Assembly: GCA_037200385.1 (NCBI GenBank)
Contig: JBBCGL010000001.1
Coordinates: 3,239,418 to 3,303,417 of the forward strand
Length of the DNA: 64,000 nt
Source: Rhizomicrobium sp.
GTDB lineage: Bacteria > Pseudomonadota > Alphaproteobacteria > Micropepsales > Micropepsaceae
Reading direction: 5' to 3'
The notes under the pieces are model-generated. The model was given only the letters and a program-made list of their open reading frames with translations. It had not been told where the DNA came from and made no database searches. Both the position numbers and the translations under genes were made by a program. Positions 1 to 7,468 of the stretch are shown piece by piece (the first letter of the stretch is position 1; every line of letters begins with the position of its first letter).

Positions 1-993
1 CGCGATCAGGGCTGCCATCACCACGATGCCGATATGCTGATGAATCAGATAAAGCGAATAGGAGGCGCGGCCGAGCGCGACGATCCAAGCGCCCCGGAAA
101 AACCGCAGCGCCGGGCTCCGGCGCAGAAACAGCGCGAACAGGGCGAAGATCGCCAGATTTGCGACGATGCTTACCGGCGCGGATATGTCCTCGAACAACC
201 CCTGCTGCCAGGCGGCGCTCCAAAGGACCAGCGCGCCGCCGAACAAGGCGCCGGCCAGCGCAAGCCGACGCTCCAGCCCCTTTCGATAGATCTCGAACAC
301 GCAGATGCCGATGGTGAAGTAAGGCAGATAATCGCGCAGCAAGAATTGCGGTACAGCTTCGAGCGTGCCGGTCCTGTCGGCAATCCCGGACAACAGGACG
401 AGTGCCGCCTGGAAGACCAGCCAATCCAGCACGAAACGCCGCCGGCGGCCGAAAAGATAGATGATCGCCGCGAGGATGTAGAAGCGAAGCTCGACCCAGA
501 GGCTCCAATACGCGCCGTCGACCCAGTAGATGCCGGGCTGGTGCGTGAGCTTCGCCATGACGTCGGGGCCGAGCAGAAGGATGCTGGTGAGATAGCTCAG
601 CGGGTTCACCTGCCACTCGGGCGGACCGATCAGATGCACGACGATCGTGGTGAGGGTGGCCGCCACGAGGAGCGGCGGCCACAGCCTGGCAAATCTGCGC
701 AGCGCGAAGTCCACGGGATTGCGACAGCGCGCCAGCGTCATCGCGATGACGAAGCCGGAGATGATGAAAAAAAGCTCGACGCCCAGCCAGCCATAGGCGA
801 AGGGCAGGAAGCCGCTGAACACCGCGCCGCCCGGCAGACGCGTGGAGGGATCGTGCGGCGGCGCCCAACGCACCGTATAGTGATAGAGAAGCACCGCAAG
901 AACGGCGAGCGCGCGGTAGCCGTCGAGGATCGCGATGCGGCGGTCGGTCGTTGCGTCTGCCAAATCTTGCCCGCGCGCCCCGTCTTTCGCCAC
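1..993 (-). CDS. Acyltransferase 3 family membrane protein (3' end beyond the window)
   Basis: Integral membrane O-acyltransferase of the OafA/acyltransferase-3 type, which moves acyl groups onto cell-surface sugars or lipids. Reading the minus strand from a GTG at 993 gives 331 codons open to the window edge. The N-terminus has the family signature ILDGYRALAVLAVLLYHY followed by GWLGVELFFIISGF, and the last part has the typical LGRASYSLYLIHQH. About nine hydrophobic helices are visible. The GTG is preceded by GGGG at a usable distance; a TTG at 963 is the alternative start, and no ATG fits. The acceptor substrate cannot be inferred. The C-terminus is missing because the window begins here. 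Confidence 0.85.
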   Translation of the reverse strand, partial: MAKDGARGQDLADATTDRRIAILDGYRALAVLAVLLYHYTVRWAPPHDPSTRLPGGAVFSGFLPFAYGWLGVELFFIISGFVIAMTLARCRNPVDFALRRFARLWPPLLVAATLTTIVVHLIGPPEWQVNPLSYLTSILLLGPDVMAKLTHQPGIYWVDGAYWSLWVELRFYILAAIIYLFGRRRRFVLDWLVFQAALVLLSGIADRTGTLEAVPQFLLRDYLPYFTIGICVFEIYRKGLERRLALAGALFGGALVLWSAAWQQGLFEDISAPVSIVANLAIFALFALFLRRSPALRFFRGAWIVALGRASYSLYLIHQHIGIVVMAALIA

Positions 994-1045
994 GCGAAAT
1001 ACCCCAAGCCCTGCGGGGCTGGCAACGCACCGGACAGGGGAAGGT

Positions 1046-1246
1046 TCAGAAGTCCGAAATGATTCCCTTTCTTTCCCAATCGCCGTACCGCGTGGGCTCG
1101 GGGCCTTTGGGACCGCCTTGTTCCGGGGGCCGTTCGGGCGGCGCCGCAGCCTGGCGCCGGGCCGCGGCTTCGGCGTTGGCGCGCTCGCCGGCGGCGCGGA
1201 TCCGGGCGGCGATCTCGGCTTTACTGGGCTTACGCTTGGCTGGCAC
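1046..1246 (-). CDS. DUF1674 protein (SdhAF4-like)
   Basis: A 66-residue protein with the DUF1674 signature at its C-terminus (GPKGPEPTRYGDWERKG, then ISDF), preceded by a basic Ala/Arg-rich N-terminus. Eukaryotic members (SdhAF4) help flavinylate and assemble succinate dehydrogenase; a similar role in bacteria is inference. It lies divergent to htpX with 49 bp between starts, an arrangement I recall from other alphaproteobacteria. The motif is complete. Confidence 0.85.
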   Translation of the reverse strand: MPAKRKPSKAEIAARIRAAGERANAEAAARRQAAAPPERPPEQGGPKGPEPTRYGDWERKGIISDF

Positions 1247-1295
1247 GGCGGGCTCCGCTTGACGCTGGACAGCGCGAGCTTACATCAATCCCGCT

Positions 1296-2165
1296 ATGAA
1301 CGTCCTGCGCACCGGTTTGCTGATGGCGGCACTGACCGCCCTGTTCGTCTTCGTCGGCTTCCTGATCGGGGGCAAGACCGGCATGGTCTTCGCCTTCCTG
1401 TTCGCGGCGGGAACCAATCTGTTCGCCTACTGGAATTCCGACAAGATGCTGCTGTCGATGTATGGCGCAAGGCCGGTCGACGACGCGAGCGCGCCCGACC
1501 TCGTGCACCTGGTGCGGCAGCTGGCGCAGCAGGCGGGCCTGCCCATGCCCAAGGTCTATATCGTCGAGAACGACCAGCCCAACGCCTTCGCGACGGGACG
1601 CAATCCGGCGCATGCCGCGGTCTGCGTCACAAGCGGGCTTTTGCGGCGGGTGAACTCGGAAGAGCTGGCGGGCGTGCTCGCGCATGAGCTGGGGCACGTC
1701 AAGCACCGCGACACGCTGACCATGACGATCACCGCGACCATCGCGGGCGCGGTGTCGATGCTGGCGAATTTCACGCTGTTCTTCGGCGGCGGCAACGACC
1801 GTCGGGGCGGGCTGGGCGTGATCGGCGCCCTGCTGGTCGCGATCCTCGCGCCCATCGCGGCCATGCTGGTGCAGATGGCGATCAGCCGGACGCGCGAATT
1901 CGAAGCGGACCGCGAAGGGGCGGAGATCTCGGGCCGGCCGCTCTGGCTCGCCTCGGCGCTGCAGAAGATCGAGCGGGCCGCCGACGTGATCCCCAATCCG
2001 GAAGCGGAGGCCAATCCCGCGACGGCGCATATGTTCATCATCAACCCGCTGCAGGGCGGCGGCCTGGCCGGGCTGTTCGCGAGCCATCCCTCCACCGAAG
2101 AGCGCATCGCGCGCCTGCGCGCCATGGCGGGAGAGCCCGCGGCCCAGCCCGGGCCCTGGGCGTGA
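1296..2165 (+). CDS. htpX: M48 family zinc metalloprotease HtpX
   Basis: Membrane-bound protease that degrades misfolded inner-membrane proteins. The 289-residue length fits HtpX. Two TM helices lie near residues 7-24 and 28-46, the zinc motif HELGH at 130-134, two further hydrophobic segments at about 145-165 and 175-195, and EFEAD at 201-205 supplies the third zinc ligand. The start is ATG. The stop overlaps the GTG start of rsmB by 4 bp, so the two genes are probably translationally coupled. Confidence 0.96.
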   Translation: MNVLRTGLLMAALTALFVFVGFLIGGKTGMVFAFLFAAGTNLFAYWNSDKMLLSMYGARPVDDASAPDLVHLVRQLAQQAGLPMPKVYIVENDQPNAFATGRNPAHAAVCVTSGLLRRVNSEELAGVLAHELGHVKHRDTLTMTITATIAGAVSMLANFTLFFGGGNDRRGGLGVIGALLVAILAPIAAMLVQMAISRTREFEADREGAEISGRPLWLASALQKIERAADVIPNPEAEANPATAHMFIINPLQGGGLAGLFASHPSTEERIARLRAMAGEPAAQPGPWA

Positions 2166-3439
2166 ACGCGGGACAGGCGGCGCGCAGCGCGGCGTTACGG
2201 GCCCTCTCCGACGTGCTGCGCAAACGGCGGCCGCTCGACGTCGCCTTCGAAAGCGGCCCGCCGCTGCCGCCGCGCGACGCCGGCTTCGCGCGCGCCATCG
2301 CCAGCGAAACGCTGCGCCGCTTCGGCCAGATCGAGGCGCTGATCCGGCATTTCATGCCCAAGACGCCGCCGCCGCACAAATCCGGTCCGACGCTGGAGAT
2401 CCTGTATGCGGGCGCCTGCGAATTGCTGTTCCTGGACGTCGCGCCGCATGCCGCGGTCGACGCCGCGAACCGGCTGGCGCAGGCGGACGGCAAGGCGGTG
2501 CATTTCAAATCGCTGATCAACGCGGTGCTGCGGCGGGTGGCGCGCGAGGGCAAGGCCGTGCTCGCCGGCCAGGACGCGGCGCGGCTGAACACGCCGGACT
2601 GGCTGTGGCGGCGCTGGTGCGAGGCCTTCGGCGAGGACACGGCGCGCGCGATCGCGGCGGCGCACCTGCATCCCGCGCCGATCGATCTGGTGTTGAAGGA
2701 CGGCGCCGTGGCGCCGCCGGGCGAAGCGCTGTTCGGCTCTGTCCTGCGGCTGAAGGATGCCGGCCGCGTCGAGGACCTGCCGGGCTTCGCGGAGGGTGCG
2801 TGGTGGGTGCAGGACGCAGCGGCGACGCTGCCGGTGCACCTGCTCGGCGCGATCGGCGGCCAGCGCGTGATCGATCTGTGCGCCGCGCCGGGCGGCAAGA
2901 CGATGCAGCTGGCGGCGCTGGGCGCGCAGGTGACGGCGGTGGAGCGGGACGCGGCGCGGGCGGCGCGCATCCGGGAGAACCTGGCGCGCACTGGGCTCGC
3001 GGCAACGCTGGTCGAATCCGACATGCGCGATTTCGTGCCCGACGCGCCGGCGCCCTTCGTTCTGCTCGACGCGCCCTGCACGGCGACCGGCACGATCCGG
3101 CGTCATCCCGAACTGCCCTGGATCAAGAGCGCGTCGGACGTGACGCTGTGCGAGAACGCCGCGAGCGAATTGCTCGATGCGGCGGCGAACATGGTGGCGC
3201 CGGGCGGCACGCTGGTGTTTGCCGTGTGCTCCCTGGAGCCCGAGGAAGGCATCGAACAGGCCGAGCGCTTCCTGGCGCGCGATGCACGCTTTGCCCGCCA
3301 GCCCGTGACGGCGGACGAGGTGTTCGGGATGCCCGAGCTGATCGGCGCACAAGGCGATCTGCGGACGCTGCCGTGCCACCTGGGCGGCAAGGGCGGGATG
3401 GACGGTTTCTATGCGGCGCGATTCAGGCGGGTGGCCTGA
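2162..3439 (+). CDS. rsmB: 16S rRNA (cytosine-967-C5)-methyltransferase RsmB
   Basis: SAM-dependent m5C methyltransferase of the NOL1/NOP2/Sun family acting on 16S rRNA. Residues 1-140 form a NusB-like RNA-binding domain. The catalytic domain has the SAM loop [12 protein letters not shown] at about 236-247, DAPC with Cys306, and [11 protein letters not shown] with Cys356, the usual pair of catalytic cysteines. The GTG start lies inside the end of htpX (GTGA overlap). Length of 425 residues is normal. It is the last core gene before the AT-rich island. Confidence 0.95.
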   Translation: MNAGQAARSAALRALSDVLRKRRPLDVAFESGPPLPPRDAGFARAIASETLRRFGQIEALIRHFMPKTPPPHKSGPTLEILYAGACELLFLDVAPHAAVDAANRLAQADGKAVHFKSLINAVLRRVAREGKAVLAGQDAARLNTPDWLWRRWCEAFGEDTARAIAAAHLHPAPIDLVLKDGAVAPPGEALFGSVLRLKDAGRVEDLPGFAEGAWWVQDAAATLPVHLLGAIGGQRVIDLCAAPGGKTMQLAALGAQVTAVERDAARAARIRENLARTGLAATLVESDMRDFVPDAPAPFVLLDAPCTATGTIRRHPELPWIKSASDVTLCENAASELLDAAANMVAPGGTLVFAVCSLEPEEGIEQAERFLARDARFARQPVTADEVFGMPELIGAQGDLRTLPCHLGGKGGMDGFYAARFRRVA

Positions 3440-3444
3440 AGGTG

Positions 3445-3494
3445 TTCACGCGGAGCGGCGGAGATTCTCCGCCATTATGGCGCAAACACATCTT
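3445..3494 (+). repeat. Palindromic repeat, left copy flanking the island
   Basis: A 50-bp unit just after rsmB. It starts TTCACGCGGAGC, then has GGCGGAGATTCTCCGCC (an 8-bp stem around one base), overlapped by CGCCATTATGGCG, then CAAACACATCTT. A second copy lies inverted at 7193-7251 and matches at nearly all positions, except that it has 9 extra bases after GGAGC. It may be an extragenic palindromic repeat, or the terminal repeat of the segment between the copies. Confidence 0.8.
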
Positions 3495-3536
3495 ACGCTC
3501 CTAGGTTCCTAAAACGTTCAGAGCTATCTAATCGGT

Positions 3537-3875
3537 ATGGCCGAACGGCACGTCATCGCCGCATTAGCCGCAAAGCGTAAAGAGATTAAGCGCTCGATCC
3601 GCCTGCTTACAAAGCGCCTGAACGCCGCAAACGCCGAACTGGAAACCATCGAAGCGGCATCCCGAATCTTTAGGTCCGATGTTGCTCCGCCAGCACCGCC
3701 AACGGGCCGTCCAGCATTCACAGCATCTAAAGGTGAGTCTTTCCGAGCGGCACTTACAGCTCTGCGCGTGGCCGGCAAACCATTGAGCACATGGCATCTC
3801 ACCGAACTTCTCATGAAGGAGCGCGGGCTACCGGATCGAATCGCAAGGCGGCGTCTTTGTGAGCTACGTCGATGA
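3537..3875 (+). pseudogene. Small hypothetical protein of an alphaproteobacterial family, possibly frameshifted
   Basis: The 112-codon frame begins MAERHVIAALAAKRKEI, resembling a widespread uncharacterised family with an N-terminal coiled coil, a ...FRSD... segment near residue 45 and a C-terminal winged-helix-like part (FRAALTALRVAGKPLSTWHL). Family members, as I recall them, continue about 30 residues after the ...MKERGLPD segment. Here the frame stops at RRRLCELRR, while the +1 frame stays open to a TAA at 3934-3936. A frameshift near 3850-3870 is therefore likely but not proven. No clear Shine-Dalgarno sequence is seen. First gene in the island. Confidence 0.45.
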
Positions 3876-4057
3876 CGTTCCGACAGCGATCTCGAAGCGA
3901 GGTGCGAACCAGCCATACGCGAGAGTCGCCCACTAACTGTTAAAACACGTCAAAAGAAGCTGCCCAACCGCCAGTAAAAGTCGGAATCAGGACATTCCGA
4001 ACTGAGCCAGCCCGCGCTGGGGTGCTCGACGACAAGTCTCGCGTTGATGCTGAAATA

Positions 4058-4086
4058 TTGACAGTAAACAATCTGTCTTATTAGGT
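4058..4086 (+). promoter_or_regulatory. Possible sigma70-type promoter for the two-TM gene
   Basis: A perfect TTGACA at 4058-4063 is followed 17 bp later by TTAGGT, a weak -10, in an AT-rich stretch about 50 bp before the ATG at 4137. The -35 is strong and the -10 poor, so this is tentative. Confidence 0.3.
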
Positions 4087-4136
4087 TATCAAAAGCTTGG
4101 GGGCGCGGCCTAGATTACAAGGCTGTCGGGCTAGGT

Positions 4137-4805
4137 ATGTCGATACTCATTCCTGAGCGTATAAAAAATTGGTGGAGCGGCGTTCGCGCCGGAGCACCCC
4201 AAAATCCTCTTATCGTATTGCCAGTAACGTTCTTTTTTGGAGGGCTGGGCCTAACTGCGTGGCTGCTAATTCGCGAGACCCGCCTGTTTATCATGGCGGG
4301 CAACGATTCTGCATTGGTGTTTGCTACATACGTTCTAGCGTTCGCCACTTTTGTGCTGGTCGTTGTGACTTATTTGGCTGCTCGGATGCAGTCACGGCTG
4401 CCCGAACGCGATTACGAAAGTCGCGTCCACTACATGCGCGGAGAACTAAAGCAAACCGTCAGCGATACTGGCGGTCGGCTGTTCGCGATAAAGGCGGTAT
4501 TCACCAGTGAGATCCAAGACGAACCCGATGCAAAAAATCGAGTGATCCAGGGCCTGACTAGCGGGTTGAAGAAGATACATAAACGGATGCAGCACGATCC
4601 TTCTGACCAGGATGAGATCGATAGTTTGAATGATGCAATTGGCAAAATTCTGACGACCATGAGTGGGATGCAGCATCCGCCATCCGATAATGCACTCAGG
4701 TGGTATAACGAGCAGGGGCAAACTATTGCTCGCCTTTGCGGAGAGGCCGAACAGCAGTGCGACGAGCTGGAAGATAAAATCCTCTCCCGCCAAAGAGGTC
4801 GATGA
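4137..4805 (+). CDS. Hypothetical protein with two N-terminal TM helices
   Basis: A 222-residue protein with TM segments at about 25-46 and 60-81, then a soluble, charged, helical region of about 135 residues. I do not recognise the family. The C-terminal part includes RVIQGLTSGLKKIHKRM and ends with a probable coiled coil. It lies in the AT-richer island and converges with the minus-strand cluster, with its stop only 10 bp from that of the next gene. A structural or sensor role at the membrane is possible, but nothing in the sequence identifies it. Confidence 0.75.
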   Translation: MSILIPERIKNWWSGVRAGAPQNPLIVLPVTFFFGGLGLTAWLLIRETRLFIMAGNDSALVFATYVLAFATFVLVVVTYLAARMQSRLPERDYESRVHYMRGELKQTVSDTGGRLFAIKAVFTSEIQDEPDAKNRVIQGLTSGLKKIHKRMQHDPSDQDEIDSLNDAIGKILTTMSGMQHPPSDNALRWYNEQGQTIARLCGEAEQQCDELEDKILSRQRGR

Positions 4806-4815
4806 CGTCCTATTG

Positions 4816-5460
4816 CTACGGACGACTTAAGAGCGGGAAATCTTGGAACGTCGTGATCATAGCAGGATTCAAATAGTAACGTGCAATACCAATCGGTATT
4901 CCAAAGCGCCGAGCTGCCTCTCTAACTGAAGGTCTATCTGGGTCCTCAGCATAAATTTTAAGTCTCTCTCTAAAAGGGAATAGGAACTCAGCGGCGGCGG
5001 CATCTGATAGCGTATCGAGTAAACTCGCTGTATTTAATTCCTTCAGATTCTCCGACATCAGATTATCGATTAGCAGGTTGATCTCGGTGACCGCACCTGG
5101 AGTTTCAAGCTGATCTGGCGGCAATGTATTTTTCAGAATTACTTCAAATACCGAGCGCGTAACGACAAAAGTATATTCATCGCCCAGGTCATCATCGGTG
5201 TTCAATATCACTCTCGCTCTCCAGGGGCCTTCGAGCAAAGTTATTGCTCTAACCAACTCGGTGTGGAATGGCTTATCAATTCGCTGAAGTGCGATATCGA
5301 GCTTTGGGAAGACAGCTTTTGCGCATTTGAGAAATTTTTCAAAGGGGCGTGGATATGCAGCTTCGCCAATATCAGTTTTTAGATATTCGGCCTCAATAAG
5401 CCGCTCGATCTCCAGCGTACGCCGAAGCATGCCGTCAAAACTTTGCATCGGTTGTGACAT
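4816..5460 (-). CDS. Uncharacterised island protein B1, possible degenerate M78 (ImmA/IrrE-like) protein
   Basis: A 214-residue protein from ATG 5460, which has GGTGG upstream; a GTG at 5472 is the alternative start. Its C-terminal half aligns by eye with the next gene upstream (B2). Shared features are a hydrophobic strand (RARVILN), a helix where M78 peptidases carry HExxH (here TFVVTRSVFEVIL, no His), AAAAEFLFPFRERL resembling the M78 EANxFAxxLLxP helix, and a closing AARRFGIPIGIARYYL helix pair. If the relationship holds, the zinc site is lost and it is a non-catalytic relative. The gene is real (coherent composition, close packing), but its function is unknown. Last gene of the cluster. 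Confidence 0.7.
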   Translation of the reverse strand: MSQPMQSFDGMLRRTLEIERLIEAEYLKTDIGEAAYPRPFEKFLKCAKAVFPKLDIALQRIDKPFHTELVRAITLLEGPWRARVILNTDDDLGDEYTFVVTRSVFEVILKNTLPPDQLETPGAVTEINLLIDNLMSENLKELNTASLLDTLSDAAAAEFLFPFRERLKIYAEDPDRPSVREAARRFGIPIGIARYYLNPAMITTFQDFPLLSRP

Positions 5461-5525
5461 GGTGCGCGCCACCCTTATGCCAAATTATAGCATGAAATCA
5501 GCGTCAATGCTCAAAGCCAAATGGC

Positions 5526-6194
5526 TCAAGCCGATTGGACGGCGGCGGAGTCCTGATACTTCTCGAAGTACGCGATGTAGCCGAAGCTGAGATAACGCCC
5601 CGCATGATCGAGCGGGACTTGATACTCGGCAGCGATCTCCTGAATTAGGACCATGCGGCGCGAATGCGGCAGGTAATATTCGATAGCCGCGATCTCAGAC
5701 AGATACTCAAGGACAACCGGAAGCTCGGCGGTGAACCAATCAGGCTCCTGCCGGTAGTTGTACATGCCGTCTACAATCTGCCTTAGGGGGGTCGGCCCGA
5801 GTTCGGGAACATCCAATACGCGCTGGAATAGCTCCTGGACCAATACGAGCCTGTTGCGAGGATGGCTTCGTGACGCTGTCAAAACAGCGGGACCGGAACG
5901 ACGCCCATGGACAAGAATTCCGCCGACCATGGGGTAGGTGTATCCCCAAATCAAATCGGCAGTTTGCTCCGAGAGATGTTCTTCGCGGACTTCGGTTATG
6001 AGTCCCGGATATCGGTAATTGACGACTTTTTCGAGCGCGTCGGGAGATCTCGGAAAGACTTCGGGGTCTTCCCCAACGTCCTTTAGATGATCAACTAAAT
6101 CGCGGACGCACTTATGCGCAAAATCGACAAGTGCGTCCACGAGCTGGTCGCGGTCCTCCGTCTTCTCTGGAAGTCGCGGTGGGTTAGTCATCAT
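5526..6194 (-). CDS. Uncharacterised island protein B2, paralogue of B1, possible degenerate M78 protein
   Basis: A 222-residue protein with two consecutive ATG codons (6194, 6191) after AGGGG. The region PRNRLVLVQELFQRVLD looks like the M78 active helix (normally ..RFTLAHELGHLLL), with the Glu kept but both His replaced (QELFQ). Then come EIAAIEYYLPHSRRM and EIAAEYQVPLDHAGRYL, matching the same regions in B1. The residues before about 100 do not align clearly with B1. It lies 65 bp upstream of B1 and 112 bp downstream of A2. A regulatory role paired with the small A proteins is speculation. Confidence 0.7.
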   Translation of the reverse strand: MMTNPPRLPEKTEDRDQLVDALVDFAHKCVRDLVDHLKDVGEDPEVFPRSPDALEKVVNYRYPGLITEVREEHLSEQTADLIWGYTYPMVGGILVHGRRSGPAVLTASRSHPRNRLVLVQELFQRVLDVPELGPTPLRQIVDGMYNYRQEPDWFTAELPVVLEYLSEIAAIEYYLPHSRRMVLIQEIAAEYQVPLDHAGRYLSFGYIAYFEKYQDSAAVQSA

Positions 6195-6306
6195 CCCCTA
6201 CAGGTTTTGATGGTTCTTCATCCAATACAAAGTTTTTCCGCCAGTGCCTTCACTGGTGCTACGAAAGCTTATAGTTGTGACTGGAGAGGAAACGTTGCAG
6301 TCGCTT

Positions 6307-6519
6307 TTATTTTCCTTCGGCGCGAAGCACGGCCTCTAGGACTTCAGCAACAGCTCCGTAGATGGTATCGCGAGAATGCTTTCGCATTCCCGCGAGAGAA
6401 AACCGCATATCGTCAATGCCAGCCTGCTTCAGCGCCGCCTCAGCAGCGTGCAGACGAGTCGCGCCCGCGCCATTGGCGAGGTCGTTGCCGTTCTCGATCT
6501 TCTTCGCGTGCTCAGACAT
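6307..6519 (-). CDS. Small island protein A2, paralogue of A1
   Basis: A 70-residue protein with an excellent ribosome site (AAGGAAG 5-6 bp before ATG 6519). After a polar N-terminus it reads LHAAEAALKQAGIDDM, a strand, then GAVAEVLEAVL. The upstream gene A1 has the same plan: LEHAERLLKERGISDLHL, then LAVAEVVGRIL. No HTH, metal-binding or known toxin/antitoxin motif is visible. It sits directly upstream of B2 on the same strand. Confidence 0.65.
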   Translation of the reverse strand: MSEHAKKIENGNDLANGAGATRLHAAEAALKQAGIDDMRFSLAGMRKHSRDTIYGAVAEVLEAVLRAEGK

Positions 6520-6658
6520 CCAACTTCCTTAGGCCCCGATCCACGGTTGCAATAGCGTAATTTGGTTCCAACAGGCACCAAAATACTAGACGTTCACAGA
6601 TTATTCAAGAGTTGTGGCAAAATAGCCACTGGATATCTTTCTCTTTATGAGAAAAACT

Positions 6659-6895
6659 TTATTCAGGGAGTGATTCGCCAAGGATACGCCCAACAACTTC
6701 AGCCACTGCAAGGCGAAGGTCATCAGCTCGGTAATGTGTGGTGGACCCGAACGCCAGGTGCAGATCCGAAATGCCTCTCTCTTTGAGAAGACGTTCGGCA
6801 TGCTCTAGCTGATGCAACGCGGGGCATCCCCCAGTTTTATCGGCGAGGCGAGGAATTTTGTCTCTTTCCATATCGATCCGAGCCTTTTCGATCAA
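6659..6895 (-). CDS. Small island protein A1, paralogue of A2, first gene of the cluster
   Basis: A 78-residue frame from TTG 6895; a stop lies a few codons upstream, so the start is this TTG or the ATG at 6871 (70 residues, the same size as A2). The C-terminal 50 residues parallel A2 (AE-x2-LK-x2-GI-x-D, a short strand, AVAEV helix). A palindrome array at 6917-6937 lies just upstream and may be its operator. A 139-bp AT-rich gap separates it from A2, so A2 could have its own promoter. Function unknown. Confidence 0.6.
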   Translation of the reverse strand: MIEKARIDMERDKIPRLADKTGGCPALHQLEHAERLLKERGISDLHLAFGSTTHYRADDLRLAVAEVVGRILGESLPE

Positions 6896-6916
6896 TTCTT
6901 CGATATGGGCATGCTA

Positions 6917-6937
6917 CCAAGGTCTTGGTTAACCAAG
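6917..6937. promoter_or_regulatory. Operator-like palindrome array upstream of A1
   Basis: Three alternating 5-mers, CCAAG (6917-6921), CTTGG (6924-6928) and CCAAG (6933-6937), form two overlapping inverted repeats. The right pair makes the perfect 14-bp palindrome CTTGGTTAACCAAG. It lies about 22-42 bp before the TTG start of A1 on the minus strand, where a repressor could bind. No regulator is identified in the island. Confidence 0.45.
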
Positions 6938-7192
6938 CGGCCACAAGAAATCAGTAGAAAACCACAATTACTGTCCCATTTCGAGACGGCCTTCGAGCCA
7001 TTCCACCTGCTGAAAACGCAGTGGCGCACCCGATTGTTCCGCCGAACCTTCGAGACAGACTACCAGCTTGTGAAATTTATCCTAGCCCCAAATTGCTGGA
7101 GCCAATCCACCCAATGCCACCAAAAACTTTTATCAGTCCCACAGAATTATCATGTCAGAACGATTCGCTGCTTGTCTACCGGTTCAGAGATC

Positions 7193-7251
7193 AAGGTGTG
7201 TTTGCGCCATAATGGCGGAGATTCTCCGCCTGCTCCGCGGCTCCGCGTGAA
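7193..7251 (-). repeat. Palindromic repeat, right copy, inverted relative to the copy at 3445
   Basis: Read on the minus strand this repeats the left copy: TTCACGCGGAGC, then 9 extra bases, then GGCGGAGAATCTCCGCC (a perfect 17-bp palindrome), CATTATGGCG and CAAACACACCTT. Apart from the 9-base insertion, only about two positions differ from the left copy. The copies face each other across 3.7 kb. Confidence 0.8.
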
Positions 7252-7312
7252 AGTAAGCTGGTGCCGACGAGCCGGACCTCGAGAGCAATTTTGGCTCGAG
7301 AAAACCCACCCG

Positions 7313-7379
7313 TCATTGCCCGGCCCCCCGGCTCGCGCGAAGCGCGACCGGAGGACAAGCTTCACGTCCGGGCAATCCA
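7313..7379. repeat. Extragenic palindromic element (ATTGCCCGG..CCGGGCAAT)
   Basis: The outer arms ATTGCCCGG (7315-7323) and CCGGGCAAT (7368-7376) pair perfectly, and inside lies the hairpin TCGCGC-GAA-GCGCGA. It sits beyond the 3' end of the TipN-like gene, where it may act as a weak transcription end. It belongs to the common class of alphaproteobacterial intergenic palindromes and is distinct from the island-end repeat. Confidence 0.7.
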
Positions 7380-7468
7380 TCTCTCCGGGCGCAGAAGACA
7401 AAAATGGCTCGTCCGCATGAAGCGGCCGATGACGGGGATCGAATGGCCAAACCCAAAGCCAATCCGCG

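Larger units (their letters stand above)
6896..7468. other. Gene-free interval at the right end of the island
   Basis: This 573-bp stretch has no convincing gene; open frames here have no coherent composition. From left to right it holds the palindrome array upstream of A1 (6917-6937), about 250 bp of AT-richer DNA with no recognised feature, the inverted copy of the island-end repeat (7193-7251), and an unrelated GC-rich palindromic element (7313-7379). It ends at the stop of the TipN-like gene. Confidence 0.7.

Noticed and set aside
34..1062. Long plus-strand open frame over the first kilobase
   Set aside because: It is antisense to the acyltransferase gene, is rich in Arg/Gln/Glu without any domain, and exists because GC-rich codons of the minus-strand gene avoid stops in this frame.
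3445..7251. Calling the island a composite transposon or integrative element
   Set aside because: No transposase, integrase, tRNA target or target-site duplication was found; only the facing repeats support it.
7150..7401. Small minus-strand open frame right of the island
   Set aside because: It is the translation of two palindromic repeats, not a conserved protein.
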